Assembly (NCBI RefSeq): GCF_900289115.1
Contig: NZ_LT985196.1
Coordinates: 1,208,756-1,272,755, forward strand
Direction: 5' to 3'
Length of the DNA: 64,000 bases
Origin: Janibacter massiliensis
Lineage (GTDB): Bacteria > Actinomycetota > Actinomycetes > Actinomycetales > Dermatophilaceae
Shown: positions 13,310 through 22,968 of the stretch, one piece after another
How the letters are laid out: each line of letters begins with the position of its first letter
Position numbering within the stretch: position 1 is the first letter of the stretch
Notes under the pieces: model-generated
Database searches by the model: none
What the model saw: only the letters and a program-made list of their open reading frames with translations
What the model was told of the DNA's origin: nothing
Program-made: the position numbers and the translations under genes

Positions 13310-14605
13310 GTGCGAGAGCGTCCCCTCGCCGCTGGCGTACCATCGCGTGCGTTTCCCAAGGACGCCGTGCGGGCGGTCAGGCTTGGTGCGCGGCGTGGAG
13401 CTGCCGCCGCCGATAGGGTGGCGGGGGTCATGCGGGCTGCCGAAACCCGTCTGACAGAACATCTTGTCGGCGCCTCGGGCCCTCCTGACGTGGTCCGGGA
13501 GCTCGCCCCGAGTCATCCATCTCTTCGGAGGTTGGCGTGCCGACCGACATCTGCGCGCGCGCCGCAGGTCAAGGTCTTGACCTCGCTCAACCCCGGCGGA
13601 TTGTTCGGCGGGGTGGCGACGCTGCTCTACGTGGGCGCGACCCTCGCGGCCGAGTCCGGCCACGACCTCGAGGTCGTCCAGACGACCGCGCCCACGGAGT
13701 TCGACGTCCAAGCGTTCCTCCGTTCTGCCTCCGTGCCTGTCCCTCGCATCGGCGTCTCCCGGACGCCCCCTACAGATGTCCTGGAGGTGCACGACGACGA
13801 CATCTTCGTCGTGAGCGCATGGTGGGACGCGGCACGCCTGGCGGAGGCCCTGCCCGGTAGGCCGTTCGTCTACCTGGTTCAGGACTACGAGCCGATCTTC
13901 TATCCAAACGGTGACGACCAGCTCTGGGCCCGTGCGACGTACGACATCGCCGAAGCCGTGTTCGTCGTCAACACCAGCGTCCTCCGCGAGTTCATGAGCG
14001 GCCTGCCTATAGAAATCAACGAATCAACACCGTTCTTCGAGCCTGCCGTGGCCATCCCCCCCGGCGACCGGGGGCGCACGAACGGCCGACGGCGGCTCTT
14101 TTTCTATGGCCGCCCGAATGTCGCTCGTAACCTCTACGGGACTGGACTGCAGGCCATCGAGCAGGCACTGATGTCCGCACAGCTGGGGGACGAGTGGGAG
14201 GTGCTGATGGCGGGTGGTGAGCGCGGTCGTGGGATCTCCCTCCGGACGGGCCACACGGTTAGCCGGCTGGGGAAGCTCGACCTCGACAGCTATCGACAGT
14301 TCTGCAGGACGGTCGATGTTTGCCTCTCCCCGATGCTCGCTCCGCACCCGAATTACCCGACGCTGGAGATGGCGAGCGCTGGAGCGCGGGTCGTGACGAC
14401 CCGCTGGGAGAACAAGACCGACCTCAGTCGGTACGGTGACGCGATCTGGGTGGTCGAACCGACTGTTGATGCGTTGGCGACCGCGTTGGTCGAGGCGGCG
14501 GCCGCTGAGCCAGGATCGGCGACTCTCCCCGCCTCGTGGCCCGATGCTCTGCAGGGGCCGGTGCGTCGGGTATTGCGTGATCTGGGCGGGCGGCGCGAGG
14601 GATGA
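13310..14605 (+). CDS. Glycosyltransferase, WsaF/GT4-like (possible rhamnosyltransferase)
   Basis: A 431-residue protein. The C-terminal two thirds carry features of the WsaF-type group: LNPGGLFGGVATLLYVG, YLVQDYEPIFYPNGDD, FFYGRPNVARNLYG and SPMLAPHPNYPTLEMASAG. WsaF is a dTDP-rhamnose-dependent rhamnosyltransferase of S-layer glycan synthesis, and rml genes surround this gene, so rhamnose transfer is a fair guess. The first 70 residues are Arg/Ala-rich and variable. I chose the GTG that follows AGGAGG by six bases. It opens an operon of three glycosyltransferase genes that overlap by 4 bp each. Codon use is less GC3-biased than in the core genes. Confidence 0.8.
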   Translation: MRERPLAAGVPSRAFPKDAVRAVRLGARRGAAAADRVAGVMRAAETRLTEHLVGASGPPDVVRELAPSHPSLRRLACRPTSARAPQVKVLTSLNPGGLFGGVATLLYVGATLAAESGHDLEVVQTTAPTEFDVQAFLRSASVPVPRIGVSRTPPTDVLEVHDDDIFVVSAWWDAARLAEALPGRPFVYLVQDYEPIFYPNGDDQLWARATYDIAEAVFVVNTSVLREFMSGLPIEINESTPFFEPAVAIPPGDRGRTNGRRRLFFYGRPNVARNLYGTGLQAIEQALMSAQLGDEWEVLMAGGERGRGISLRTGHTVSRLGKLDLDSYRQFCRTVDVCLSPMLAPHPNYPTLEMASAGARVVTTRWENKTDLSRYGDAIWVVEPTVDALATALVEAAAAEPGSATLPASWPDALQGPVRRVLRDLGGRREG

Positions 14606-15558
14606 GCGCCACCGCGATCGTTGTCACCTACAATCACGCGCCCTACGTCCGGCAGTGCTTGGAATCGATCAGGCAGCAGACCCGGCCGTTCGCGCGCCTC
14701 CTCCTCATCGACGACCGGTCACCGGATGACACGGTGGCCGTGGTGAAGGAGTGGATCGCGGAGACAGGGTTCGAGGTCGAGGTTCATGTCAACCCCGAGA
14801 ACCGGGGTCTGACAAAGTCGCTCAACGCGGGTCTGGGCGACGTGCGCACCCCCTTCTATGCGTATATCTCCGGGGACGACTACATGTTCCCAGATCGCGT
14901 GGAGCGCCAGCTGGAGGTGTTGGAGCAAGCCCCAGCGGACGTAGTGATGGTCTACAGCGACGCCCACCGTGTGGATGCCGATGATCGACGGCTGCCCGAC
15001 TTCTCGGACGCGTACGGGTGGCCAGGGGGTCTTGACCCGGAGGCCACGTATCTCGCCCTGCTCCGCGACAACTGGATCCCTGCGCCCTCGGTGATGCTTC
15101 GCACGGACGCGGTCCGAGCCGCGGGCGGTTATGACGAAGACCAGTTCTACGAGGACTGGGACTTGTGGTTACGCCTCGCTCGTCAGTTCGTTCTAGCCCG
15201 CCTCGATGAGCCGCTCGTCGCCTTCCGTGAGTTGGAGACCTCACTCGGTCACACCCAGTTCCACGCCCGAAACCCGCGTTTTCTCGAGGCTCGCGCTGCC
15301 ACGCTGCGCAAGCACCTTGGCCCTTCCGAGACCGTGCGAAACATCACCGCCCCGCTACTCTGGGAGACGACCCGGCGCCGATGGTTCCTCGGGGCACGAC
15401 CTTCCGAGCTTCGTGAGGACGTCGATTCTGTTCAGAAGAACCTGACGACGCGTGGCCAACGAGTGGCGGCCACGTTCATTCACCTCGGCGTCCCCGGCCC
15501 GCCTCTGGAGCCAGTGGTTCGAGCCGCGCGGGCTCTGCGTGCCGGGGCCAGAAGGTGA
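14602..15558 (+). CDS. Glycosyltransferase family 2
   Basis: A 318-residue GT-A enzyme. It begins SATAIVVTYNHAPYVRQCL, with LLLIDDRSPDDT and NPENRGLTKSLNAGL in the nucleotide-binding domain, YAYISGDDYMFPDRV containing the metal-binding DD, and FYEDWDLWLRLA with the ED catalytic region. This pattern is that of WaaE/WcaA-type surface glycan enzymes. Its ATG overlaps the upstream stop (ATGA), and its own stop overlaps the next GTG, so all three genes are translated together. Sugar and acceptor unknown. Confidence 0.85.
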   Translation: MSATAIVVTYNHAPYVRQCLESIRQQTRPFARLLLIDDRSPDDTVAVVKEWIAETGFEVEVHVNPENRGLTKSLNAGLGDVRTPFYAYISGDDYMFPDRVERQLEVLEQAPADVVMVYSDAHRVDADDRRLPDFSDAYGWPGGLDPEATYLALLRDNWIPAPSVMLRTDAVRAAGGYDEDQFYEDWDLWLRLARQFVLARLDEPLVAFRELETSLGHTQFHARNPRFLEARAATLRKHLGPSETVRNITAPLLWETTRRRWFLGARPSELREDVDSVQKNLTTRGQRVAATFIHLGVPGPPLEPVVRAARALRAGARR

Positions 15559-16772
15559 CAGCGCCCCCACGAATCGTCGCGATCTGGGGGCAGGCGCCAC
15601 AGGACCAGCCCATGAGCGCCGGCGCTCGACATCTGCGATCGGTCCTCGACCTCCTGGCGAAGGGTGCAAGCGTGTCCGTTGTAGTGCCCGGGGCGCGTCA
15701 TACGGACGCGGGGAGGACGACCCCAGGTGAGGATGGGACCTCTGTGGTCCATGTCACCCCTGGCGTTCCGCCGGTTGTGTGGCGTGCCCTGAATGTCTTG
15801 GACCGCCGGGCCCGTCTGATTCTCTGTGGCCTACCGGTCGTCCCGTGGCATGTCCTGCTCACCCAGCGGGAGGTGCGCATGTTATTGCGCGATGCGGACG
15901 TGATCGACCTGCAGTGGGCAGAGCACGTATCGCTCGCCAGAGCTATCCGCCGCGCGGCGCCCGAGGCCGTCATCGTGGGCACCTTCCACGACGTGTTGAG
16001 CCAGTTGTACCGCCGCCGAGCCGAGCGTCGCCATGGACTTGCTCGATGGCTCAACTTTGCGTCAGCGTGGACGTCCGACGTCCGAGACCGCCGTGCGATC
16101 GCCGCGCTGGACGTGGTAGTAGCGCTCAACGACAAGGACGCGGCCTTGCTCCGCTCACTCGGAGCTCGTGATGTGGTCACGCTCGACCCGCCGCTGGCGT
16201 CCAACTTAACCCCGAGATCGCCTGACGTTCTACCTTCACCGATTGTCTCCATGGTCGCCTACTTCGCCCGTGAGGTGAACGTGGAAGCTGCGTTCTGGCT
16301 GGCCGACGAGGTCTGGCCAGCGGTCTTGGCCGCTGTGCCGGATGCCAGCCTCCGCTTTGTCGGCGCAGACCCGAGCAATGCGTTGGAGGAGCTCCGCGCA
16401 CGCGCGGGAATGGAGGTGGTCGGGTTCGTAGACGACCTCCACGCGGTGTATGAAGATAGCGCCGTCGTAGCGGTGCCGCTCCTCCTGGGGTCGGGCGTCA
16501 AATTCAAGACCGTGGAGGGGATCGTGGCCGGTGTGCCCACGGTGTCGACGACCGTTGGCGCCGAGGGCATTCGCTCCGAACTCCTAGCGGCGATCGCAGA
16601 CGAACCGGCGGATTTCGCCAACGCTATCGTCGAGGTGCTGGAGGACCTCCCAACCGCCCAGGCTGCTGCCCTCGACAGGGCGGCGCGGGCGAGAGCGCGC
16701 TACTCGGCGGGCCGGTTTCGGGAACGGATCGCGGTGATCTACGGCGTGCCAGCCCGAGGTCGCATGTGTTAG
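15555..16772 (+). CDS. Glycosyltransferase family 4 (GT-B fold)
   Basis: A 405-residue protein. The N-terminal half contains PRIVAIWGQAPQDQPMSAG and VVVPGARHTDAG, and the C-terminal donor domain contains AFWLADEVWPAVLAAVPDA, EVVGFVDDLHAVYED, VPLLLGSGVKFKTVEGI and GVPTVSTTVGAEG. The VPLLLGSGVKFK / EGIVAGVP region corresponds to the nucleotide-sugar-binding E-x7-E area of GT4. The GTG overlaps the previous stop by 4 bp (GTGA). It is the last gene of this small operon; a 215-bp gap follows. Confidence 0.8.
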   Translation: MTAPPRIVAIWGQAPQDQPMSAGARHLRSVLDLLAKGASVSVVVPGARHTDAGRTTPGEDGTSVVHVTPGVPPVVWRALNVLDRRARLILCGLPVVPWHVLLTQREVRMLLRDADVIDLQWAEHVSLARAIRRAAPEAVIVGTFHDVLSQLYRRRAERRHGLARWLNFASAWTSDVRDRRAIAALDVVVALNDKDAALLRSLGARDVVTLDPPLASNLTPRSPDVLPSPIVSMVAYFAREVNVEAAFWLADEVWPAVLAAVPDASLRFVGADPSNALEELRARAGMEVVGFVDDLHAVYEDSAVVAVPLLLGSGVKFKTVEGIVAGVPTVSTTVGAEGIRSELLAAIADEPADFANAIVEVLEDLPTAQAAALDRAARARARYSAGRFRERIAVIYGVPARGRMC

Positions 16773-16987
16773 CGGTCCGGCCCCCGTTGGACCCGTGCGG
16801 GCGTATGGTCTTGCTCCGAAGCCCGTCGGTAGCAGGTGAGATACGTTAGGGCATGTTGACGACCGGCGTGTGAAATTGGCCGCGATGGGCACCGGTTCCG
16901 GCGTGCCCACCACGCGGGGTTGTTCGTTAGTCGCGAGCCAGCAAGAACGTACGCTTGGCAGCGGGCCAGCCAAGGGGAGGGGTGCTT

Positions 16988-18108
16988 GTGCGCGTCGCGT
17001 TCGTGTCGCCGTGGGACCTCGACGACCCCCGCGGCTGGTCGGGCATGGTGCCGCCGATGTGGACCGCTCTGGCGCAGGTTTCGGACGCGGTGCCTGTGCG
17101 GGTGGGCGATCTCCGCTTTAGCGTCGTTGACCGTGCCGCTACCCGGGCCTTGCACGGCAGACGGGGGAAGAAATACCTCCACACCCACGGGCTTGCCTCG
17201 AGCCTCGCTTGGGGGCAAGAGGTGTCCCGCCGCGTCCGTGCGGCCCGTGCCGATGTCGTCGTGGGAGTCGCAGCATCCCAGCAGCTCGCCTTCGTCGACC
17301 CGTCGATCCCGGTCGTTCACGTCGGGGACACAACGTTCGACCTCATGGCGGATTATTACCCGATGTTCACCGGCCTCCATCGCGTGAGCCGGCTTCAGGG
17401 GCAGGCTCTCGCACGCCGCACTGCACGTTCCGGCCGGGGGTTCGTGATGGCATCGGAGTGGGCGAGGGCGTCGTTGGTGAAGGACTATGGCGTGCCGGCC
17501 AGGAGGACGGCGGTGGCGCCCTTCGGGCCGTCTGCCTCTACCGTGCCCAGCCCCGGTGAGTCGGGGGAGGGACGCCTGCGGGTTCTGCTCGTGGCGAGCG
17601 ATTGGGAGCGTAAGGGTGGGGACCTTGCCGTCCACGCGTGGCAGCGGGCGATGGCTGCGGGTCATCCCGTCGACCTGACGGTGGTTGGTTCCGCGCCGGA
17701 CCTGCCCCGCGGGGTCCATGCTGTCGGCCGCGTCGAGCACTCAAGGATGGCGCGCCTCTACCACGAGCACGACCTGCTGCTCGAACTGGCGCGAGCCAAT
17801 TGCGCCGGTGTGTCGATGACGGACGCGGCGCACGCAGGGTTGCCCGTCGTCGCCACCCGTACCGGGGGGTGGAGGACATCGTCGTCGACGGCGTCACCGG
17901 CTCCCTCGTCCCGGACATCGAGCACGGTGCGGAGGCCGTCGTCTCAGCCGCGGTCGAGAAGATCGCGTCTGTGGTCGCCGACCGCGAGCGGTTACGGGCG
18001 ATGCGGGCGGCAGCGCTGAACCACGCGGTGGAATCGTTGTCCTGGGATCGTTGGGCCCGTGCTGTCGCGACCAAGTGCGAGACCGTGGCTGGGGAGCCCG
18101 GGTCGTAG
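16988..18108 (+). pseudogene. Glycosyltransferase family 4, interrupted by a -1 frameshift
   Basis: Reading starts at a GTG shortly after a GGGGAGGGG ribosome site and gives MRVAFVSPWDLDDPRGWSG, ADVVVGVAASQQLAFVDPS, RVLLVASDWERKGGDLAV and SMTDAAHAGLPVVATRTGG, all typical of a GT-B enzyme. At 17864-17869 (six G) the frame shifts; adding one G restores GGVEDIVVDGVTGSLVPD and the rest of the donor domain to 18108. The joined protein would have 373 residues. Without the repair the protein ends in an Arg/Ser-rich nonsense tail at 18019. A miscalled homopolymer is the simplest cause, but a true loss or slippage cannot be excluded. Confidence 0.75.
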
Positions 18109-18388
18109 ATGATGCCGATCGTCGGGGATCCTCGGCAGGAGAAGTGCGGCGGTGGACCGAGGTGTTCGGGACCTTCAGGCGTCCGGGCCGACGGCGGTGA
18201 TCCAGAAACGGGCCGAGGTCATGCACTACAGCGCCTACCGCGGTCCCACCACCGCAACCGGCCGCGCGGTGCTCGCCGCGCGCACCCGTGCGGGATCGGT
18301 CCAACGCCATCTCCTCGGGCGTACCTCCTAGCGCGCCGGGGACGCGCACGCCCGATCTACGTCATGCACGTGGTGCTACGTTCGCCGG
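18109..18388 (+). other. 280-bp intergenic stretch with possible coding remnant
   Basis: No intact gene is visible. A GTG at 18144 after CAGGAG opens an 18-codon frame (VRRWTEVFGTFRRPG); a second frame from about 18180 reads TAVIQKRAEVMHYSAYRGPT and continues to a TAG near 18331. Together they might be the decayed end of a gene, but I recognise no family. The far end holds the promoter of the next operon. Confidence 0.25.
18377..18382 (+). promoter_or_regulatory. Candidate -10 box (TACGTT) of the nonulosonate/glycan operon, leaderless
   Basis: TACGTT is followed by six bases and the GTG that opens the 18.4-27.7 kb operon. No ribosome site is present, so a leaderless mRNA is the likely arrangement. 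Confidence 0.45.
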
Positions 18389-19450
18389 GTGCCCACGACG
18401 ACCCTGACCGAGGCCGGTTTCGACGGGCGGTTCATCGGTACCGGGACCGGGCTGTCCCGCTACTCCTCCGAGCTCCTTGGTGCGCTGCTGGCGCAGGACG
18501 AGTCGCGGGTGCGCTGGACGGTCATCGTGCGGGACCGGAACGCCTGCCCAGAGGTGCCTGCGCCGCACCGGGTCGTCGTCGCGGACGTGGCGCACTACTC
18601 GCTCGCCGAGCAGGTCCGCCTGCCGCGCCTCGTCAAGCGCCTGGGCCTCGATGTCTTCCTCGCGCCGCACTTCAACGTGCCGATGCTCATGCCCGTACCG
18701 ACCGTCGTCACCGTCCACGACCTCATCCTCCACCGCCACCCCGGTGACGCCTCCCTCCCCAAGCGGCTCGCCTACCGGGCCGTCATCGGTCGCGCCGTCC
18801 GCGCCGCCGCCGCGGTCGTCGCGGTGAGCCGGTGGACCGGGGACGACCTCGCCCGCGAGTACGGGGCCTCGGTCGCTGCGAAGACCAAGGTCATCGGGGA
18901 GGGGGTCGCCCCCCACCTCCACCCACGCGGCGCCGACGAGGTGTCGGCGGTCCGTGCCCGGTTCGACGTTCCTGCCGACTACGTCCTCTACGTCGGCAAC
19001 GCCAAGCCCCACAAGAACGTCCCGGCGCTGATCGAGGCGTGGCGCCGCTCCGGCACCGACGCCGCGCTCGTCCTCGTCGGCTGCGGCGAGCTGACTGCCG
19101 ATGACCTGCCCGATGGCGTGCACCGCGTCAGCGGGCTCAGCGACGACGAGCTCGCGGCGCTCTACAGCGGCGCCCAGGCGCTGGTGACGATGTCCCTCGA
19201 GGAGGGGTTCTGCCTGCCTGTCGCCGAGGCCCTCGCCTGCGGGTGCCCGGTCATCGCGACGGATCTCGCGGCGATCCCCGAGACGAGCGCGGGTCACGCG
19301 ACGCTGCTCCCTCCGGACGTCGACCGCTTCGCCGCAGCGATCGCCGCCCCGCCCGCCCGGACGGGTCCGGTGCGGGTAGGCGACTGGGCCGAGACGGCCC
19401 GAGCCGTGGAGCACCTCGTTCTCGCCACGGCGGGGAGTCGCCCGTCGTAA
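18389..19450 (+). CDS. Glycosyltransferase family 1/4 (mannosyltransferase-like)
   Basis: A 353-residue GT-B enzyme. DGRFIGTGTGLSRYSSELLGALL is the acceptor-side glycine loop (here in part GTGTGLSRYSSELL), DVFLAPHFNVPMLMPVPTV and VHDLILHRHP follow, and the donor domain has DYVLYVGNAKPHKNV, VHRVSGLSDDELAALYSGA and SLEEGFCLPVAEALACGCP, with the E-x7-E donor-binding motif (EGFCLPVAE). Such proteins often use GDP-mannose. It is the first gene of a long operon. Third positions are almost all G or C, unlike the glycosyltransferases just upstream. Confidence 0.85.
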   Translation: MPTTTLTEAGFDGRFIGTGTGLSRYSSELLGALLAQDESRVRWTVIVRDRNACPEVPAPHRVVVADVAHYSLAEQVRLPRLVKRLGLDVFLAPHFNVPMLMPVPTVVTVHDLILHRHPGDASLPKRLAYRAVIGRAVRAAAAVVAVSRWTGDDLAREYGASVAAKTKVIGEGVAPHLHPRGADEVSAVRARFDVPADYVLYVGNAKPHKNVPALIEAWRRSGTDAALVLVGCGELTADDLPDGVHRVSGLSDDELAALYSGAQALVTMSLEEGFCLPVAEALACGCPVIATDLAAIPETSAGHATLLPPDVDRFAAAIAAPPARTGPVRVGDWAETARAVEHLVLATAGSRPS

Positions 19451-19461
19451 GGTGGACGACG

Positions 19462-20370
19462 ATGTCCAGTTCCGGCACGGGTCGCGTCAGCGCCGTCATT
19501 CCCCACTTCGGCGATCCCGCCCCGACGTTGGCGCTCGTGGACGCACTGCGCGCCCAGGAGGGCAGCCCCGACGTCGAGATCGTCGTCTCCGACGACGCAT
19601 CCCCGGAGCCGTTCCCGCCGACCGACGGGGTGACGGTCGTCCGGCGGGAGAGCAACGGCGGGGTCGGGGCGGACGGCAACACCCGCGCGGCCGCCGCGAC
19701 CGGGGACCTTCTCCTCGTCCTCAACTCCGACCTCCAGATCGGTCCCACCTTCGTCGCCGACCTCGTCGCCGCGGCCGCGCGGTGGCAGCCCTGCGTGGCC
19801 GGCCCGGCGACCGTCCGCCCCGACGGCCGACCCGAGTACACCGGGCGGCACTTCCCGCGCGTCCGCCACCAGACGATCGAGTGGCTCGTCCCGCTCGCCC
19901 GGTGGCGCCACCTGCGGCTGCTGCACGAGGCCGTCGGGCACGACACCCGTGCGTTGCCGGGTGACACTCTGCCCGTCGATTGGCTCGTCGGCGCCGCGCT
20001 CCTCATCCCCGCCACGCACTTCCGGGCCGTCGGCGGATTCGACGAGCGGTTCTTCATGAATGCCGAGGAGGTCGATCTCCAACGCCGGTTGCGTGCGCGG
20101 GGCGTCCCGAGCATTCACTGTGGGAACGTCCAGGTGGTTCACGAGGGCGGCGGGTCCTCCGGCGACGGCGACCGCCGCCGCGCCTGGCTCGTCGAGGGTC
20201 GGGTTCGCTACGCCCGGAAGTGGGGAGGCTGGCGGCGCCAGCGCGCAGCGTTGACGGTTGCCACGGGCGTCAACCTCGTGTGGAACACCGGACGGCACCT
20301 CCTGGGACGCGACAGCCGTCCGCTGACGACGGCCAGGGCCGAGCTCGAGCTGCTGAGGAGGAAGGGATGA
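19462..20370 (+). CDS. Glycosyltransferase family 2 (rhamnosyltransferase-like)
   Basis: A 302-residue GT-A protein: [67 protein letters not shown] (the DxD equivalent is NSDLQ) and [21 protein letters not shown] with the EE catalytic region. This pattern fits WbbL-type rhamnosyltransferases, and dTDP-rhamnose is made in this locus, but the donor is inferred. It begins 11 bp after the previous stop; a TAAGGT spanning that stop could be a -10 box. Its stop overlaps the next ATG. Confidence 0.8.
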   Translation: MSSSGTGRVSAVIPHFGDPAPTLALVDALRAQEGSPDVEIVVSDDASPEPFPPTDGVTVVRRESNGGVGADGNTRAAAATGDLLLVLNSDLQIGPTFVADLVAAAARWQPCVAGPATVRPDGRPEYTGRHFPRVRHQTIEWLVPLARWRHLRLLHEAVGHDTRALPGDTLPVDWLVGAALLIPATHFRAVGGFDERFFMNAEEVDLQRRLRARGVPSIHCGNVQVVHEGGGSSGDGDRRRAWLVEGRVRYARKWGGWRRQRAALTVATGVNLVWNTGRHLLGRDSRPLTTARAELELLRRKG

Positions 20371-20918
20371 CCCTCGCCCGTCGTCTCACGGAAGCACCGC
20401 CCTCGCTGCGCTGGCACGTCGGCGCGCTGCGCAGCCGGGCCCTGTACTCCCGGTCGTTCGGCTCGTTCGGTCGCGGCAGCGTCATCGTCTCGCCACGCAT
20501 CCTTCGCGGGGTCGAGCGCATCCACGTCGGGAGCGGGTGCGCCATCTACCCCGGTGCCTGGCTCCAGTCCGAGCCGGGCGGGGGGCCGATCGAGATCGGT
20601 GACGACGCGTACATCGGCCACGACTTCCACGCTCATGCGGGGGACCCCATTCGGATCGGCCGGCACGTCGGCATCGCCGACGGGGTCTTCATCGGGTCGG
20701 TGATTGCTGGCTTCATCACAGGCGGCGCGCCCGAGGGCGCCGGGCCGATCACCATCGGTACGAATGTCTTTCTCGGGCAGCGAGCCATCGTCATGGGGGG
20801 CGTGACCATCGGGGATGGCGCCAAGGTGGCAGCTGGCGCGGTCGTGACCAAGGACGTCCCTGCGGGAGCCGTGGCCGCCGGGGTGCCCGCCCGCATCATC
20901 TCCGGGGGCGTCCGGTGA
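20367..20918 (+). CDS. Hexapeptide-repeat acyltransferase
   Basis: A 183-residue left-handed beta-helix protein, probably an O- or N-acetyltransferase for a sugar of the polymer. Hexapeptide turns are visible as [62 protein letters not shown] and [20 protein letters not shown], followed by the family ending AAGVPARII. The putative catalytic His is in GHDFHAHAG. The ATG overlaps the upstream stop by 4 bp and the stop overlaps the next GTG. WbbJ/maltose O-acetyltransferase relatives are the closest type. Confidence 0.85.
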   Translation: MTLARRLTEAPPSLRWHVGALRSRALYSRSFGSFGRGSVIVSPRILRGVERIHVGSGCAIYPGAWLQSEPGGGPIEIGDDAYIGHDFHAHAGDPIRIGRHVGIADGVFIGSVIAGFITGGAPEGAGPITIGTNVFLGQRAIVMGGVTIGDGAKVAAGAVVTKDVPAGAVAAGVPARIISGGVR

Positions 20919-21967
20919 AGGTCCTCATCACCGGTGGAGCCGGCTTCATCGGGCAGCACCTGGCCCGGCGCCTGCGCGATGAGCACGAGCTCGTCGCGCT
21001 CGACGTGCTCCACCCGCAGGTCCACCTCCACCCCGAGGCGAGCCGGGCGGCCTTCCCGGGCGAGGTCGTCATCGGCGACGTCGCCGACCCGCACGCCTGG
21101 GACCGGGTCCCGCGGTGCGACGCGATCGTGCACCTGGCTGCCGAGACCGGCACCGCCCAGTCGATGTACGAGCAGGAGCGGTACGTCCGGGTCAACGTCG
21201 ACGGCACCCGCCTGGCCGGGGAGCGGGCCGCGGGCTGGGGCGTCCCCGTCGTCGCCGCCAGCTCCCGCGCCGTCTACGGCGAGGGCCGGCACCGCACGAC
21301 CGACGGCGTGATCGGCTTCGGCGCCCGGCCGGCCGGGTCCACCCCCGAGGACTCCACCGAGGACGATCCCCACCACCCGGTGTCCGTCTACGGCCAGACG
21401 AAGTCGGACGGGGAGCGCGCGCTCGCCGAGGCCGCCGCGACCGTCCCCGTCTCGATCGTCCGGCCCCAGAACGTCATCGGGCCCGGCCAGGCGCTGCACA
21501 ACCCGTACACCGGCGTCCTCGCCGCCTTCCTCGCCCGCCTGCGCGAGGGCAAGGGCCTGCTCGTCTACGGGGACGGCACGCAGACCCGGGACTTCGTCCA
21601 CGTCCACGACCTCGCCGCGCTGCTCCACTGGATGCTCGAGCACCCCCCGACCCCGGGCGACCCGCGGATCCTCAACTGCGGCACCGGGGTCCGGACCGAC
21701 CTCAACGCGCTCGCGCGCTACGCGATCGAGGGCTCCCCGCGTGACGACGTCGAGGTCGAGCACGTCGACGTCACCCGCGCCGGGGACATCGTCGACGCGT
21801 GCGCCGACCTCGGCCGGGTGCGGGCGTGCGGCGCACCGCTGCCGAAGGTGTCGAGCCGGGACGCCGTCGCCGGGTTCATCCAGTGGTCCTGGGACAAGCC
21901 GGGCGCCGACTCCCAGGCGTGGGACGCCGCGCTCGGCGAGCTCGAGGCCAGGGGTCTCACCTCGTGA
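20915..21967 (+). CDS. NAD-dependent epimerase/dehydratase (nucleotide-sugar 4-epimerase-like)
   Basis: A 350-residue extended SDR. The NAD+ loop GGAGFIG is at residues 7-13, [15 protein letters not shown] follows, [13 protein letters not shown] replaces the usual Ser/Thr catalytic segment, and YGQTK supplies Tyr159 and Lys163. [18 protein letters not shown] is similar to dTDP-L-rhamnose 4-epimerase and related enzymes. It may convert dTDP-rhamnose to dTDP-6-deoxytalose or epimerise a UDP-sugar; the sequence does not decide. GTG start overlapping the acyltransferase gene. Confidence 0.85.
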   Translation: MKVLITGGAGFIGQHLARRLRDEHELVALDVLHPQVHLHPEASRAAFPGEVVIGDVADPHAWDRVPRCDAIVHLAAETGTAQSMYEQERYVRVNVDGTRLAGERAAGWGVPVVAASSRAVYGEGRHRTTDGVIGFGARPAGSTPEDSTEDDPHHPVSVYGQTKSDGERALAEAAATVPVSIVRPQNVIGPGQALHNPYTGVLAAFLARLREGKGLLVYGDGTQTRDFVHVHDLAALLHWMLEHPPTPGDPRILNCGTGVRTDLNALARYAIEGSPRDDVEVEHVDVTRAGDIVDACADLGRVRACGAPLPKVSSRDAVAGFIQWSWDKPGADSQAWDAALGELEARGLTS

Positions 21968-22968
21968 CGGGATCCCGCGTCCTGCTCGTCTCGCCCGCGT
22001 TCCACGGGTACTGGCGAGCGATCGAGACGGCCCTCGCCGCGCGGGGGCACGTCGTGTCGACCCACCGCTACGACGAGCGGTCGACGACGGCCAAGATCCG
22101 CCACAAGGTGTTCACCGAGCTGCCCAGCCGCCTGCGCCGCGACGCCCGGGAGAGCGCCGGGGCCGATCTCACCCCCGGTGCGGTCGAGGCGGTGCGCGCC
22201 CACCGTCCCGACGTCGTCGTCACCGTCAAGGGCGACCTCCTGGGGCCGGCGTACTGGGATGCGGTCACCGCGTCCGGTGCGGCCCGGGTGACGTGGCTGT
22301 ACGACGAGCTGCGCCGGCTGCGCTACGACGACGACGTCCTGCCCGCCATCGGGCCCGTGTGCAGCTACAGCTCACACGACGTGGCGACCCTCACCGACCG
22401 CGGGGTCGACGCGACCCACCTGCCGCTCGCGCACGACACCCGCTGCGCGTTCACCCCTCGACGCTCCGACGAGATCGCGTTCGTCGGTGCCCGGTACCCC
22501 AACCGCGAGGCGCTGCTCGTCGCGCTGCACCGGGCCCAGGTCTCCGTCCGGGCACACGGGAGGGACTGGTCGGCGCACCCCGCCGATCGCGCCCGCACGT
22601 GGCGCGCCTCCGGGGCCCGGGTCCCCGCCGGGCGGGACCTCGACCGCGGCGAGGCGTACGGCGTCATGGCCGGCGCGCGCGCGGCGCTCAACGTCCACGG
22701 CGACCAGGACGGCTTCACGATGCGGACGTTCGAGGCCTCCGGCGTCGGGGCCCTCCAGCTCGTCGACCGAGCCGACGTCCACCACTACCTCGACCCGGAC
22801 CGCGAGGTCCTCGTCTTCGACGGCGCCGACGAGCTCGTCGACCTGGCCCGCCGGGCCGGACGCGACCGGTCGTGGGCCGACGGCATCCGTGAGGCCGGCC
22901 GGGCCCGCGTCCTCGCCCAGCACACCTTCGACCACCGGGTCGCCCACCTGGAGGACCGATGGGCCTGA
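21964..22968 (+). CDS. CgeB-like glycosyltransferase
   Basis: A 334-residue protein related to the CgeB / Glyco_trans_1_2 group: SRVLLVSPAFHGYWRAIETAL, RPDVVVTVKGDLLGPAYWD, TWLYDELRRLRYDDDV, CSYSSHDVATLTDRGV, RSDEIAFVGARYPNREALL, ALNVHGDQDGFTMRTFEASG and GALQLVDRADVHHYLDPDRE. In this group the TMRTFEASGVG segment forms the donor site. CgeB proteins decorate the spore surface in Bacillus; here the gene is in a capsule-type operon, so a polymer sugar is the likely product. The GTG overlaps the previous stop by 4 bp and the gene overlaps the next by 10 bp. Confidence 0.75.
   Translation: MTGSRVLLVSPAFHGYWRAIETALAARGHVVSTHRYDERSTTAKIRHKVFTELPSRLRRDARESAGADLTPGAVEAVRAHRPDVVVTVKGDLLGPAYWDAVTASGAARVTWLYDELRRLRYDDDVLPAIGPVCSYSSHDVATLTDRGVDATHLPLAHDTRCAFTPRRSDEIAFVGARYPNREALLVALHRAQVSVRAHGRDWSAHPADRARTWRASGARVPAGRDLDRGEAYGVMAGARAALNVHGDQDGFTMRTFEASGVGALQLVDRADVHHYLDPDREVLVFDGADELVDLARRAGRDRSWADGIREAGRARVLAQHTFDHRVAHLEDRWA

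Noticed and set aside
16773-16987. Possible promoter TTGACG near 16857
   Set aside because: No -10 hexamer lies at 16-18 bases, and the rest of this 215-bp gap shows no gene or repeat, so I do not list it.
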